Shown in pieces: positions 1 through 6,980 of a DNA stretch of 16,788 bases. The position numbers and the translations under genes are program-made. The stretch lies in the NCBI GenBank assembly GCA_021852225.1, contig JAJZOA010000043.1:1-16788 (forward strand). Direction: 5' to 3'. The stretch's first letter is position 1. Every line of letters starts with the position of its first letter. Under the pieces are notes generated by a model. The model had not been told where the DNA came from, ran no database searches, and worked only from the letters and a program-made list of their open reading frames with translations. This stretch comes from Planctomycetota bacterium. Lineage in GTDB: Bacteria; Planctomycetota; Phycisphaerae; WQYP01.

Positions 1-504
1 TTTGGCGCGATGATCAGACTGATGCGCGCGCACACCGCGAATCCAGGCGGTGGGCACCAATGCGCGCATCGCCCGGTCAAATACTTCGTTTTTATTGGCC
101 GCACAGCACGCATCCACATTATTCCTCTGCCGCGGGTCCGGTTCGCCATTTACCGTAAGCCAGACCACCGGATCGTTGCGGGTATGAAACTCCAGCACAT
201 TCAACTGATACCGCTGCCGCATCTGTTCCATAAAGGCCAGGGTCTGCGGAAATAGATAACCCGTGTTCACGAACACTATAGGAATTTGCGGAAATACGCG
301 TGTGGCCAGATGAATGGCGCACATGCTTTCAGCGCCAAAACTGCTGGTCATAATCAGGCCGCGTCCGAAAGTTTCGGCCGCCCATTGAAAAATATCTGCC
401 GGATGGGCCGAGGCAAAGCGGGCGTTAAGAACATCCACTGCGGATGCGTCAAGCCGCGGGGCCGGAACAGAGATTGCAGGAAGTACTGGTGCATCGCCGG
501 ACAT
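1..504 (-). CDS. cysH: Phosphoadenylyl-/adenylyl-sulfate reductase CysH, N-terminal part (cut by window edge)
   Basis: Reduces activated sulfate (APS or PAPS) to sulfite in cytoplasmic assimilatory sulfate reduction. The 168 visible residues start at the ATG at 504-502, and the frame runs off the left edge, so the C-terminus with the usual catalytic Cys is unseen. Visible family motifs are the nucleotide-binding loop TSSFGAES (residues 53-60), VFVNTGYLFPQT (77-88) and WIRGVRAHQS (154-163), equivalent to WFAGLRREQS of E. coli CysH. A cysteine pair at 133-134 (DACCAANK) is typical of [4Fe-4S] APS-reductase-type enzymes and absent from E. coli-type PAPS reductases, so APS or dual specificity is possible. 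The start lies 3 bp after the stop of the upstream PHP gene. A GGAGG (520-516) sits 11 nt ahead, so the gene is probably translationally coupled. The family call is firm; the substrate is not. Confidence 0.93.
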   Translation of the reverse strand, partial: MSGDAPVLPAISVPAPRLDASAVDVLNARFASAHPADIFQWAAETFGRGLIMTSSFGAESMCAIHLATRVFPQIPIVFVNTGYLFPQTLAFMEQMRQRYQLNVLEFHTRNDPVVWLTVNGEPDPRQRNNVDACCAANKNEVFDRAMRALVPTAWIRGVRAHQSDHRAK

Positions 505-507
505 AAT

Positions 508-1452
508 TCAGATTGCCTCCGATTGAATCCGCACTGGCTGGGCAACCTGGCCCGCCGCCGACCGCCGCCGCCATGTGGCTTCCAGTTCGTCGAGCACGGC
601 CAGCGGCACACGGACATTCTGCCGCCCAAGGCCAAGCGAAATATCCGGCTTGCTGGTACCGTGAAAATCGGATCCGCCGGTAGGAACCAGTTGATAGCGA
701 CGCGCCAGAGACAAAATAAATTCAGTATCCTGCGGACGATGATCGCTGTGCCAGGCTTCAATGCCGTCCAGACCGATGTCCTTGAGATTGGACACAATAT
801 TTTCCAGTTCCGCCGGGTGACCGGTGCGTAATTGCACCGGGTGAGCCAGAACCGCCAGACCACCGGCATCATGAATACAGTCAATGGCCTGTTTGCGGGT
901 CAGGCGTTCTTTGTCAAAATAGGCTTGACCGGTCGTACCAAGATAAACGTCAAACGCCTGTTTCACACTGGCTACACAGCCGGCTTCGGCCAGAGCCTGG
1001 GCGATGTGCGGACGACCAATCACCACTGCCTGGCCGTCTGTTACGCCGCGCCGCGCGACGGCCTGAACCTGATCCATAGTGATGGCACAGCCAAGGGCAT
1101 TAAGGCGGGCAATGATGCGTGGATTGCGGGCATCGCGTCCTTCCAGCAGAATCTGGCTCATGCGTTTAAGGGCGGGCGAAACCGGATCAATAAAATAGCC
1201 CAGCAAGTGCATGGTGCCCGGATGGGGAAATTCCGCGGATATTTCAATGCCGGGAACGAACCGAATCCCCGCATGCCGGGCCGCCTCGGCAGCTTCCAGA
1301 AGCCCGTTACCGGTGTCATGATCGGTCAGAGCCAGGCCCACCAGGCCAGCGGTTTTAGCGCTGGCGATCAGGCGCGTCGGCGTCAGGCTGCCATCACTGG
1401 CAGTGGAATGGGTATGCATATCCACCCATTGGGTGTCGGCGGGGCGTGTCAT
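508..1452 (-). CDS. PHP-domain phosphoesterase, candidate 3',5'-nucleotide bisphosphate (pAp) phosphatase
   Basis: A 314-residue cytoplasmic metal-dependent phosphoesterase of the PHP family, complete at usual length. PHP metal-ligand motifs are visible: [11 protein letters not shown] (H13, H15, D20), LTDHDT (H45), PGIEIS (E70), H82, RPHIA (H149), LAHP (H204) and GGSDFHG (D262, H264). This is the layout of the YciV/TrpH group, whose characterised members include Chromobacterium Cv1693, a 3',5'-nucleotide bisphosphatase acting on pAp, and E. coli TrpH (RNase AM), which also trims RNA 5' ends. The gene sits between cysC, with a 4-bp ATGA overlap at 1449-1452, and cysH, whose ATG comes 3 bp after this stop. 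Since pAp is the by-product of PAPS reduction, removing it is the natural job for a gene here; that is inference from family plus context. A general 5'-3' exoribonuclease or housekeeping role remains possible. Confidence 0.9.
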   Translation of the reverse strand: MTRPADTQWVDMHTHSTASDGSLTPTRLIASAKTAGLVGLALTDHDTGNGLLEAAEAARHAGIRFVPGIEISAEFPHPGTMHLLGYFIDPVSPALKRMSQILLEGRDARNPRIIARLNALGCAITMDQVQAVARRGVTDGQAVVIGRPHIAQALAEAGCVASVKQAFDVYLGTTGQAYFDKERLTRKQAIDCIHDAGGLAVLAHPVQLRTGHPAELENIVSNLKDIGLDGIEAWHSDHRPQDTEFILSLARRYQLVPTGGSDFHGTSKPDISLGLGRQNVRVPLAVLDELEATWRRRSAAGQVAQPVRIQSEAI

Positions 1453-2087
1453 AAATTTTTCTGCACCTCAAATATATTCCGGCCGGCCAGAAAAGCTTCA
1501 ATTGCCTCCACGCACGCCTCCACACTTTGCCGGTCCGTATGCAGATGGATTTCCGGATTTTCCGGAATTTCATACGCTTGGTCCAGACCGGTCATATGCA
1601 TCGGGCGGCCATCAGCCTGGGCGGCGCGAGCCTTTTTGTAAAGCCCCTTGGGGTCGCGGGCACTGCAGACATCCAGCGGAGCATCCACAAATATTTCAAT
1701 AAATTTTCCTGGCGGCAGCTTCGTGCGCACCGCCGCCCGATCCGCCGCAAATGGACTTATAAAACTGCAAATGACAATCAGTCCGGCGTCGGCGAAAAGT
1801 TTGGCTATTTCGCCGGCGCGCCGAATGTTTTCCGTGCGGTCGGCGGCGGTAAAGCCCAGATCGCAATTTAAACCGTGACGAAGGTTGTCGCCGTCCAGCA
1901 CATACGCAATCCGCCGCTGAGTGATTAAACGATGTTCCAACTGCATCGCAATTGTTGATTTTCCCCCGCCGGAAAGCCCGGTCAGCCACAGGACGCAGCC
2001 CGTGCTGCCGGTAATCGCGGCTCGCTGGCTTGCAGTCACTTTGCCACCATGCCAGACAATATTAGTCGCTTTTGTCGTCATATTCAT
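1449..2087 (-). CDS. cysC: Adenylyl-sulfate (APS) kinase CysC
   Basis: Phosphorylates APS at the 3' position to give PAPS, using ATP, in the cytoplasm. The 212 residues match the family's usual length of about 200. The Walker A loop is GLSGGGKST (37-45); then come [11 protein letters not shown] (64-74), the DRTENIRR segment (83-90), SFISPF (108-113, with the family's phosphorylated Ser position) and the [22 protein letters not shown] stretch. It is the first gene of a cysC-PHP-cysH operon and overlaps the next gene by 4 bp. Two in-frame starts are possible: ATG at 2087 and ATG at 2081. The only Shine-Dalgarno-like AGG (2093-2091) is 3 nt from the first and 9 nt from the second, so translation may begin at Met3. 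A perfect 9-bp inverted repeat lies about 63 bp upstream. There is no sign of fusion to a sulfurylase. Confidence 0.95.
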   Translation of the reverse strand: MNMTTKATNIVWHGGKVTASQRAAITGSTGCVLWLTGLSGGGKSTIAMQLEHRLITQRRIAYVLDGDNLRHGLNCDLGFTAADRTENIRRAGEIAKLFADAGLIVICSFISPFAADRAAVRTKLPPGKFIEIFVDAPLDVCSARDPKGLYKKARAAQADGRPMHMTGLDQAYEIPENPEIHLHTDRQSVEACVEAIEAFLAGRNIFEVQKNL

Positions 2088-2150
2088 CAGCCTAGCGGAG
2101 CTTGCGCCTGCTGGAAAGCGGGCCGTGGCTCTGCATAAATTCCTATTATC

Positions 2151-2172
2151 GATAAAACCTATCGGTTTTATC
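2151..2172. promoter_or_regulatory. Perfect 9-bp inverted repeat upstream of cysC (candidate operator or leader hairpin)
   Basis: GATAAAACC (2151-2159), a 4-nt spacer, then GGTTTTATC (2164-2172). The symmetry is perfect. On the cysC coding strand it is followed at once by a GATAAT, a fair -10-like hexamer, which would place a bound dimeric regulator over the promoter core. No T-run follows on either strand, so it is not a good intrinsic terminator. I do not recognise the regulator. Confidence 0.45.
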
Positions 2173-2348
2173 TGCCTTTGTTACTTTAGCATTGTTCTGG
2201 AGGCAAAACAAGGCCGAATCTGTTGGAATCGCGTCAGTTTGTATCTTGCTCGGGTCTAAAACCGCTGCGCGTATATCCGATTGGAACATGAAGACGCCAG
2301 ACCATTCATTGAAAAAGCCAACAACAACGCTCGTATTGGACAGGCGAA

Positions 2349-2378
2349 TTGGTAGCCATCGCACGCCGACGCTACAAT
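2349..2378 (+). promoter_or_regulatory. Candidate sigma-70-type promoter for mqnE
   Basis: TTGGTA (2349-2354) and TACAAT (2373-2378) with an 18-bp spacer. Transcription would begin near 2385, giving a leader of about 100 nt before the mqnE ATG at 2485. The -10 differs from consensus at one position; the -35 is moderate. Predicted by eye only. Confidence 0.4.
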
Positions 2379-2474
2379 AAAACAGTGCCTTTAAGCCGAC
2401 TGCGGCAGCACATATTTGGCCGCCACGAATCAGCGTCGTCCCGGCAAGCCGACGTGGTCATGCCACAGGAAATT

Positions 2475-2478
2475 GGAG
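2475..2478 (+). promoter_or_regulatory. Ribosome binding site that fixes the mqnE start
   Basis: GGAG 6 nt ahead of the ATG at 2485. It favours that ATG over the in-frame TTG at 2416, which has no such site. Confidence 0.6.
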
Positions 2479-2484
2479 CAGTTG

Positions 2485-3702
2485 ATGATTTCGATTGAAG
2501 CCCCCGCCCTGGCCACCCGAAATGGAGATACCCCGAATGTTTCCGCCATTCCGCATAGTTCCAGCCCGGCGGATTATCTGGACATCGGTTCAATTACCGA
2601 CACAGCCCTGCGGCCGATAGCCGAAAAAATTGCCCGCGGCCAGCGGCTGGACTTTGCCGATGGCATGACCCTGTGGAATTCACGCGATATTTTCGCCATC
2701 GGCCATATCGCCAATGCCGTCCGCCAGGCCATGCATGGCCGTCTGGCCTATTACAACATCAACCGCCACATAAATTATTCCAATATTTGTGCCCTGTCCT
2801 GCAAATTCTGCGAATTTCACCGCAAGCGCGGCGAAGCGGGCGCGTATGAATATGATCTGGAAAGAGTCTATCAGATAGCTGGTGAAGCGGACAAAATCGG
2901 TGCGACGGAAATTCATATTGTCGGCGGGCTGCATCCGTGGCTGCCCTTTGAATGGTACCTGGAAATGCTTTCCAGCCTGCGGACCAGATTCCCCCGCCTG
3001 CATTTGAAATGCTTCACCGCCATTGAGATTGACCACTTCACAAAAATTTCCAAACTCTCGGTCCGCGAGGTTCTGATTGCCCTTCGCGAACATGGGCTGG
3101 GTTCCATGCCCGGCGGTGGGGCCGAAGTGTTTGACGACCGCGTGCACGACGAAGTTTTCAAGGGCAAGCTGCGCGGCGACGGCTGGATGAATGTGCACAA
3201 AGTCGCGCATGAACTGGGCATTGCCACCAACGCCACCATTCTTTATGGCCATGTGGAAACACGGGCGGAGCGAATTAATCACCTGATTAAATTGCGGGAA
3301 TTGCAGGATACCGCTCCGGGCTTCCAGACGATTATCCCGCTTTCCTTTATTCCGGACGGCAGCGAACTGGGCCATCTGCCGGGCAACACCGGACTGGAAG
3401 ACATGAAAATGCTGGCCATTTCCCGACTGATGTTGCCGAATTTTGCCCATGTGAAGGCGTTCTGGATCATGCAAAGCATGAAACTTTCACAGGTAAGCCT
3501 GAACTTTGGCGTTGATGATCTGGATGGCACCGTGGTCTGGTATGACATTACCAAACGTGAAGGCGGCCGGGGCAATCAGCATCAGGAGCAGGATGTTTCC
3601 GATATTCGCCGTCTGGTGGTAGAAGCTGGATTTGTCCCTGTCGAACGCGACACGCTGTACCGCCGCGTCGTTCGCAACGGCAGCGACTGGCACGTGGAAT
3701 AA
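2485..3702 (+). CDS. mqnE: Aminofutalosine synthase MqnE (radical SAM, menaquinone via futalosine)
   Basis: Radical SAM enzyme that joins SAM-derived adenosyl to 3-[(1-carboxyvinyl)oxy]benzoate, forming aminofutalosine in the futalosine route to menaquinone. From the ATG at 2485 the protein has 405 residues. The [4Fe-4S] motif is C102-x3-C106-x2-C109 (NYSNICALSCKFCEF). The MqnE-type stretch HIVGGLHPWLPFEWYLEML begins at residue 144 and is followed by LKCFTAIEIDHF. GLGSMPGGGAEVF and the ILYGHVET segment complete the barrel. These motifs distinguish it from MqnC and from CofH/FbiC-like relatives, although a related radical SAM role cannot be wholly excluded. About 55 residues precede the conserved core, somewhat longer than in many members. 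No other menaquinone gene lies in the window, so it is separate from the rest of its pathway here. A promoter-like pair lies about 105 bp upstream. Confidence 0.92.
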   Translation: MISIEAPALATRNGDTPNVSAIPHSSSPADYLDIGSITDTALRPIAEKIARGQRLDFADGMTLWNSRDIFAIGHIANAVRQAMHGRLAYYNINRHINYSNICALSCKFCEFHRKRGEAGAYEYDLERVYQIAGEADKIGATEIHIVGGLHPWLPFEWYLEMLSSLRTRFPRLHLKCFTAIEIDHFTKISKLSVREVLIALREHGLGSMPGGGAEVFDDRVHDEVFKGKLRGDGWMNVHKVAHELGIATNATILYGHVETRAERINHLIKLRELQDTAPGFQTIIPLSFIPDGSELGHLPGNTGLEDMKMLAISRLMLPNFAHVKAFWIMQSMKLSQVSLNFGVDDLDGTVVWYDITKREGGRGNQHQEQDVSDIRRLVVEAGFVPVERDTLYRRVVRNGSDWHVE

Positions 3703-3784
3703 TACCCGGCGGCACTTGCGCGATACAATTCGGCCCCAGCCGGTGTTAACCTGAATGCAGGCAGATGAAATTGCAGTCTGCGAT

Positions 3785-3790
3785 TATAAT
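3785..3790 (+). promoter_or_regulatory. Consensus -10 box ahead of the AAA/TOPRIM gene pair
   Basis: A perfect TATAAT 51 bp before the ATG at 3842. The -35 position is poor; the nearest TTGCAG is too close, with an 8-bp gap. If used, it gives the ATPase-TOPRIM pair its own transcript, separate from mqnE, and rules out the in-frame ATG at 3755, which lies upstream of it. Confidence 0.35.
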
Positions 3791-3841
3791 TTCAAACACG
3801 GCGACATTGAATGCCGGCCAATAAACAGAGGCTATGCAAAT

Positions 3842-5020
3842 ATGATTACACAATTTCATGTTGCCAACTATAAAGCCTTGCGGGATGTCACGCTTGATTT
3901 AACGCCGATTCATGTGCTGATTGGGCCGAATGGCAGCGGAAAAAGCAGTATTCTAGAGGCGGCTGCACTTCTATCCTGGACCGTTACAGATCCGGTTCAG
4001 TCATTCTGGCCTGCCGGGACGGATTTTGGCGTGCTGCCCCTGAAATCCGGGCAGCCAATCGCCGTTAACTGTGAAATTAAAGGGGAAAACTTGTCGGGCG
4101 AATATGGCTTTCGATTTGAAATATCGCCGCTTGGCTCGAATAGCGGGCCCATCCCGCTAACTGACGAATATTTCAAGCCGCTTAATGGCGGCCACTGGAA
4201 ATCCGAGATCGGTTCCAACCCCATGACCGCCGTGCGACTGGCTACTCAGTCCAGCAACTGGAGAATAGTGCCGAAGGAAATAGCCGTTGGGGTCACCGAA
4301 CAGCTCGCCGGCATAATCATTCAGCGGTGGAACCCGGGGTTTTTGCGAATGCCGGTCGTACTGTCCGGCGATCACCGACTGGAGATAGATCGATCCGGCT
4401 TCGGCTTGGCGCAATGCCTGGACGATATTTTAGGCATGGATCGCACCAAATTCGCGCAACTTGAAGGCGAGCTTTCCCGAATGTTTCCGGAAATATTAAA
4501 TATTCAACTGATCTCCGAAACCGCATATCAATGGCCGAAGAGAGGAGTCGGGGTGGGCCTGCCTCAAATCACCGGCCAAAGCGGCAAAGGCATCCGTTTC
4601 AAACTTGCCGACGAAAAAACGATTCCTGCGGCACAAGCCTCCGACGGCTTGTTGATAATTCTGGGCTACCTGACGCAGTTGCACCTGCCAAATCCGCCAA
4701 GGGTGTTCATGATTGAGGAACCGGAGAACGGAATCCATCCGGAGCGCGTCCGGGAGATTATTGGCTTGCTGCGCAAGCTGATTAAGAATCACCCCAATAC
4801 GCAGATTCTTATGACCACGCATTCCCCCTATCTGCTGGATGAATTTCAACCAGAAGAAGTCACGCTATGTTCGAAAGCGACGGATGGAAGCGTTTCGGTC
4901 CGGCGGCTAAGCGATATTCCAGACGTGAAACGCCAGCTGGACGTTTTCCGGCTTGGGGAAATCTGGACTGCGGAAGGTGACGACCAACTGGCAAAATCTC
5001 CAGTTGAGGGCGCCAAGTGA
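3842..5020 (+). CDS. AAA/ABC-type ATPase (AAA_21-like, OLD/PARIS AriA-type)
   Basis: A 392-residue cytoplasmic ATPase of the RecF/SMC-like group often found in defence cassettes. It opens with the typical FHVANYKALRDVTLDL strand, then Walker A GPNGSGKS (28-35), an ABC-signature-like ASDG (S267-G269), Walker B with paired acids VFMIEEPENGIHP (288-300) and the H-loop MTTHSPYLLDEF (from 324). The C-terminal FRLGEIW...AEGDDQL resembles AAA_21 proteins. It has no nuclease domain of its own. The following gene starts inside its stop codon (4-bp GTGA overlap) and encodes a TOPRIM-like protein, so the pair looks like a split OLD nuclease. An in-frame ATG at 3755 is possible, but it has no ribosome binding site and lies ahead of the TATAAT box. 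The AGAGG at 3827-3831 is 10 nt from the chosen ATG. The family is clear; a defence role is inference. Confidence 0.88.
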   Translation: MITQFHVANYKALRDVTLDLTPIHVLIGPNGSGKSSILEAAALLSWTVTDPVQSFWPAGTDFGVLPLKSGQPIAVNCEIKGENLSGEYGFRFEISPLGSNSGPIPLTDEYFKPLNGGHWKSEIGSNPMTAVRLATQSSNWRIVPKEIAVGVTEQLAGIIIQRWNPGFLRMPVVLSGDHRLEIDRSGFGLAQCLDDILGMDRTKFAQLEGELSRMFPEILNIQLISETAYQWPKRGVGVGLPQITGQSGKGIRFKLADEKTIPAAQASDGLLIILGYLTQLHLPNPPRVFMIEEPENGIHPERVREIIGLLRKLIKNHPNTQILMTTHSPYLLDEFQPEEVTLCSKATDGSVSVRRLSDIPDVKRQLDVFRLGEIWTAEGDDQLAKSPVEGAK

Positions 5021-5640
5021 GCAAAATTCTTCTTGTGGCAGAGGGCAAGCACGAACATGGCGGAGCACTTCAGCAGTTGGTCAGCCGCGTATTGGGCGGC
5101 AACCATGAATTTGAGGCCGATCGTCTGGCCAATTCGCCCGTTCGCGTCCACGTCAAGGGTCGCGGCTACGAAAAAAAGGCGATCCGTTGGCTGATGGAAG
5201 CCCAGAAACGCGGCTATGACGCCTTGATCCTTCTGGTGGATCGTGATGAAAATATGAATCGCGAATCAGAACTAAAAATCGCCCAACAGTACCCCACAGC
5301 AATCGGTGACAAACACTTGCCACGTGCCGTGGGAGTAGCCGTGGAAATGTTTGATACCTGGATTTTTGCCGATGAGCAGGCGTTAAGCCGGGTAGTTGGC
5401 GCGACCATTCAAACGCAACAGGCCCCTGAGGCAATTGCCAAACCGAAAGAACATTTGAGGATGCTGTTGCAAAGGGAGGCCAGCCGGCCTCCGTATGCGA
5501 AACTGTATAGCGATGTCGCCGGGGAGATTGATTTGGAGCGACTCAGGTTGCGGTGTCCGGCCGGTTTCGGCACATTCGCCCAACGGATTGAAGAAATGCG
5601 GCTGCCAGGCGATTGCCCAACGGGCGGGACGCCGGTATAA
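5017..5640 (+). CDS. TOPRIM-like protein (DUF4276 type), partner of the AAA ATPase
   Basis: A 207-residue protein starting at GTG 5017, with GAGGG (5006-5010) 6 nt ahead and a 4-bp overlap with the ATPase gene. It shows a minimal TOPRIM pattern: KILLVAEGKHE near the N-terminus (E9, G10, E13) and ALILLVDRDEN with D75 and D77. The segment VGVAVEMFDTWIFAD fits the DUF4276 family, where a similar 'EaWLLAD' follows the DxD. TOPRIM domains bind Mg2+ and support nucleic-acid cleavage or topoisomerisation. In OLD nucleases the same module is fused to the ATPase, and in PARIS a TOPRIM (DUF4435) protein, AriB, is encoded beside the ATPase AriA. Here the two are separate but coupled. The assignment to DUF4276 rather than another TOPRIM family is by eye. 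Nuclease activity is not shown. Confidence 0.75.
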   Translation: MSKILLVAEGKHEHGGALQQLVSRVLGGNHEFEADRLANSPVRVHVKGRGYEKKAIRWLMEAQKRGYDALILLVDRDENMNRESELKIAQQYPTAIGDKHLPRAVGVAVEMFDTWIFADEQALSRVVGATIQTQQAPEAIAKPKEHLRMLLQREASRPPYAKLYSDVAGEIDLERLRLRCPAGFGTFAQRIEEMRLPGDCPTGGTPV

Positions 5641-5694
5641 ACATACCAGCTTATTTGCCGCCAATTGCCGCCACGGTGCGGAACGGATTGTTTC

Positions 5695-5699
5695 AGGAG
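5695..5699 (+). promoter_or_regulatory. Ribosome binding site supporting a TTG start
   Basis: AGGAG 6 nt ahead of the TTG at 5706. It argues against the earlier in-frame TTG at 5613, which would overlap the TOPRIM gene. Confidence 0.5.
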
Positions 5700-5705
5700 C
5701 CTGTT

Positions 5706-6149
5706 TTGCCCATTACCGACAACAGCGAAAGCATTCAGCCCCGCGTCAGCGTGGGCGGATCTAAAAGCGGTATGGGATATATTGCCATAGCCGTCGGCTG
5801 GCTGATACCCGGGGCGGGCCATCTGATAATGGGACAGCGGAAACGCGGCGTGATTTTTCTTGTGGCCATCCATACGCTTTTTTTTATGGGACTGCTGGTT
5901 GGTGGCGTGCGGGCCTTGGACCGGCCTCGCCAGCGGTTGTGGACCTATTCGCAATATATGGCAGGCTGGCCCATGCTGGCTGGTGCACAAATCCGTGGCC
6001 GTGTCTATCCGGCGGACGCGCCCCACCCCGTCGGCTTTTCGCCACTGCTTCAGGAAGTTGCAACCGCCTATTGCGGCCTTGCGGGAATGTTGAATCTGCT
6101 GGTGTTGACCGATTTATTCATGGTGGTAACACAAGAGCCACCGCTTTAA
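5706..6149 (+). CDS. Small membrane protein with GWLIPGAGH motif (DUF6677-like)
   Basis: 147 residues from the TTG at 5706. A short hydrophilic N-terminus of about 22 residues is followed by a membrane segment holding GWLIPGAGHLIMGQRKRG (31-48), a second membrane segment (about 49-68), a hydrophilic loop with PADAPHP, and a third membrane segment near the C-terminus (about 118-142). The Gly/Pro/His-rich hairpin followed by a basic turn is the hallmark of small TM2-like proteins common in planctomycetes; their biochemical function is unknown to me. It is followed 73 bp later by another small membrane protein, and the two may be cotranscribed. Nothing ties it to the ATPase-TOPRIM pair except the 65-bp spacing. 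Confidence 0.75.
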   Translation: MPITDNSESIQPRVSVGGSKSGMGYIAIAVGWLIPGAGHLIMGQRKRGVIFLVAIHTLFFMGLLVGGVRALDRPRQRLWTYSQYMAGWPMLAGAQIRGRVYPADAPHPVGFSPLLQEVATAYCGLAGMLNLLVLTDLFMVVTQEPPL

Positions 6150-6222
6150 AGGGAATACCCGGCGACACATCGGTCCGGTGCGCCCGGCCGCGACTAAGAG
6201 ATATTTCACAGGAACCTTCGCT

Positions 6223-6501
6223 ATGCCAGCATTCGCAGTACCACTGATCGGATGGATACCACTGATCAATCCACTGTATTCACAGGTGCCGCATCTGACG
6301 CCATGGTGGATTCTGCTGATATTTCCGCTGGTGCTGCTCATTTCACTGGTCTATAAGACCGTGCGGTCACCAGAGGGACAGAATATTCTTCTACCAACCA
6401 TCTGGTTCAGTATAAGAATTCTGTTCTACATGGCGATTATCTCCATTGCTCTTCAGGTGCTTTACCATGTTGTAACCCGGCTATCGACTACGCCCCTTTA
6501 A
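6223..6501 (+). CDS. Small two-helix membrane protein, unknown function
   Basis: 92 residues from the ATG at 6223, with AGGAA (6210-6214) 8 nt ahead. The N-terminal segment is hydrophobic, with IGWIPLINPL. There are two clear membrane helices, about residues 26-44 (WWILLIFPLVLLISLVYK) and about 62-84 (FYMAIISIALQVLYHVV), joined by a short charged loop (TVRSPEGQN). I do not recognise a family. It follows the GWLIPGAGH-type protein in the same direction, so a joint role in the envelope is plausible but unproven. A hairpin with a T-run follows at 6512-6537. Confidence 0.65.
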   Translation: MPAFAVPLIGWIPLINPLYSQVPHLTPWWILLIFPLVLLISLVYKTVRSPEGQNILLPTIWFSIRILFYMAIISIALQVLYHVVTRLSTTPL

Positions 6502-6511
6502 CCTTAGCTCA

Positions 6512-6537
6512 CGTGGTTCATCCACGAGTCGCTTTTT
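6512..6537 (+). terminator. Possible weak intrinsic terminator
   Basis: CGTGG (6512-6516), loop TTCAT, CCACG (6522-6526), then TTTTT at 6533-6537. The stem is only 5 bp and 6 nt separate it from the T-run, so it is weak. Its place 10 bp after a stop codon supports it. Confidence 0.35.
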
Positions 6538-6654
6538 GAGACAGAATTGGCATCATGGCCGCCACAGGCATACCATACCAGTGTTAATCATATGGCTATC
6601 CGCCGAAGCGGGTTGGCTGCGGACGTGTCAGGCGAATCACACACTGGAAAAAAA

Positions 6655-6885
6655 ATGGCCCGGCTTAAATGCAACATTGATACCAAAGGTGCCCGCCTGC
6701 GACGGCGTGGCGGCATCCTGATATTGGCACTGGCCGCAGGGCTGGCATTGGCCGCCTGGGACACACGAATCGCCTGGCTCTGGTACGTGGCGGCGGGCGT
6801 GGCCGTCAGCGGCGGGTTCATTCTATTTGAAGGCTGCAACGGCTGGTGCGTCTTGCGTGCCATGGGATTTAAAACAAAAGTGTAG
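6655..6885 (+). CDS. Small DUF2892-like (YgaP-type) membrane protein
   Basis: 76 residues from the ATG at 6655, which follows a GGAA and an A-run. The N-terminus CNIDTKGARLRRRGGILIL resembles the 'NID..GR..R...G' opening of DUF2892 proteins. Two membrane helices follow (about 20-36 and 42-60). It ends with FEGCNGWCVLRAMGFKTKV, the Cys-containing tail seen in many DUF2892 members. The family's exact role is unknown; some members are fused to rhodanese (YgaP). Three Cys are present (C6, C58, C62 by rough count). Longer in-frame starts exist upstream, for example at 6592, but without ribosome binding sites. Confidence 0.7.
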   Translation: MARLKCNIDTKGARLRRRGGILILALAAGLALAAWDTRIAWLWYVAAGVAVSGGFILFEGCNGWCVLRAMGFKTKV

Positions 6886-6980
6886 TCGTATATTCCGTTG
6901 GCACTTCAAAACGCGAACGATCCGTGGCGAATCGGCAATTGTCGACTGGCCGCCATGGGCCAATTTCTAAGGAGACGACA

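Larger units (their letters stand above)
2088..2484. other. Divergent intergenic region between cysC and mqnE
   Basis: About 400 bp without a convincing gene. It must carry the promoters of the leftward cys operon and the rightward mqnE. It holds a perfect inverted repeat at 2151-2172 and a promoter-like pair at 2349-2378, described separately. Short open frames in it lack ribosome binding sites and recognisable motifs. Confidence 0.6.

Noticed and set aside
832..1641. A 269-codon plus-strand open frame across the PHP and cysC genes
   Set aside because: It is antisense to two well-supported genes, and the translation has no conserved motifs.
2680..3474. A 264-codon open frame on the minus strand opposite mqnE
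   Set aside because: It lies wholly inside mqnE, whose radical SAM and MqnE motifs are clear; the antisense translation shows no motifs and is a by-product of codon bias.
3755..3841. N-terminal extension of the ATPase from the ATG at 3755
   Set aside because: No ribosome binding site, no similarity to the family start, and a TATAAT at 3785-3790 lies within it.
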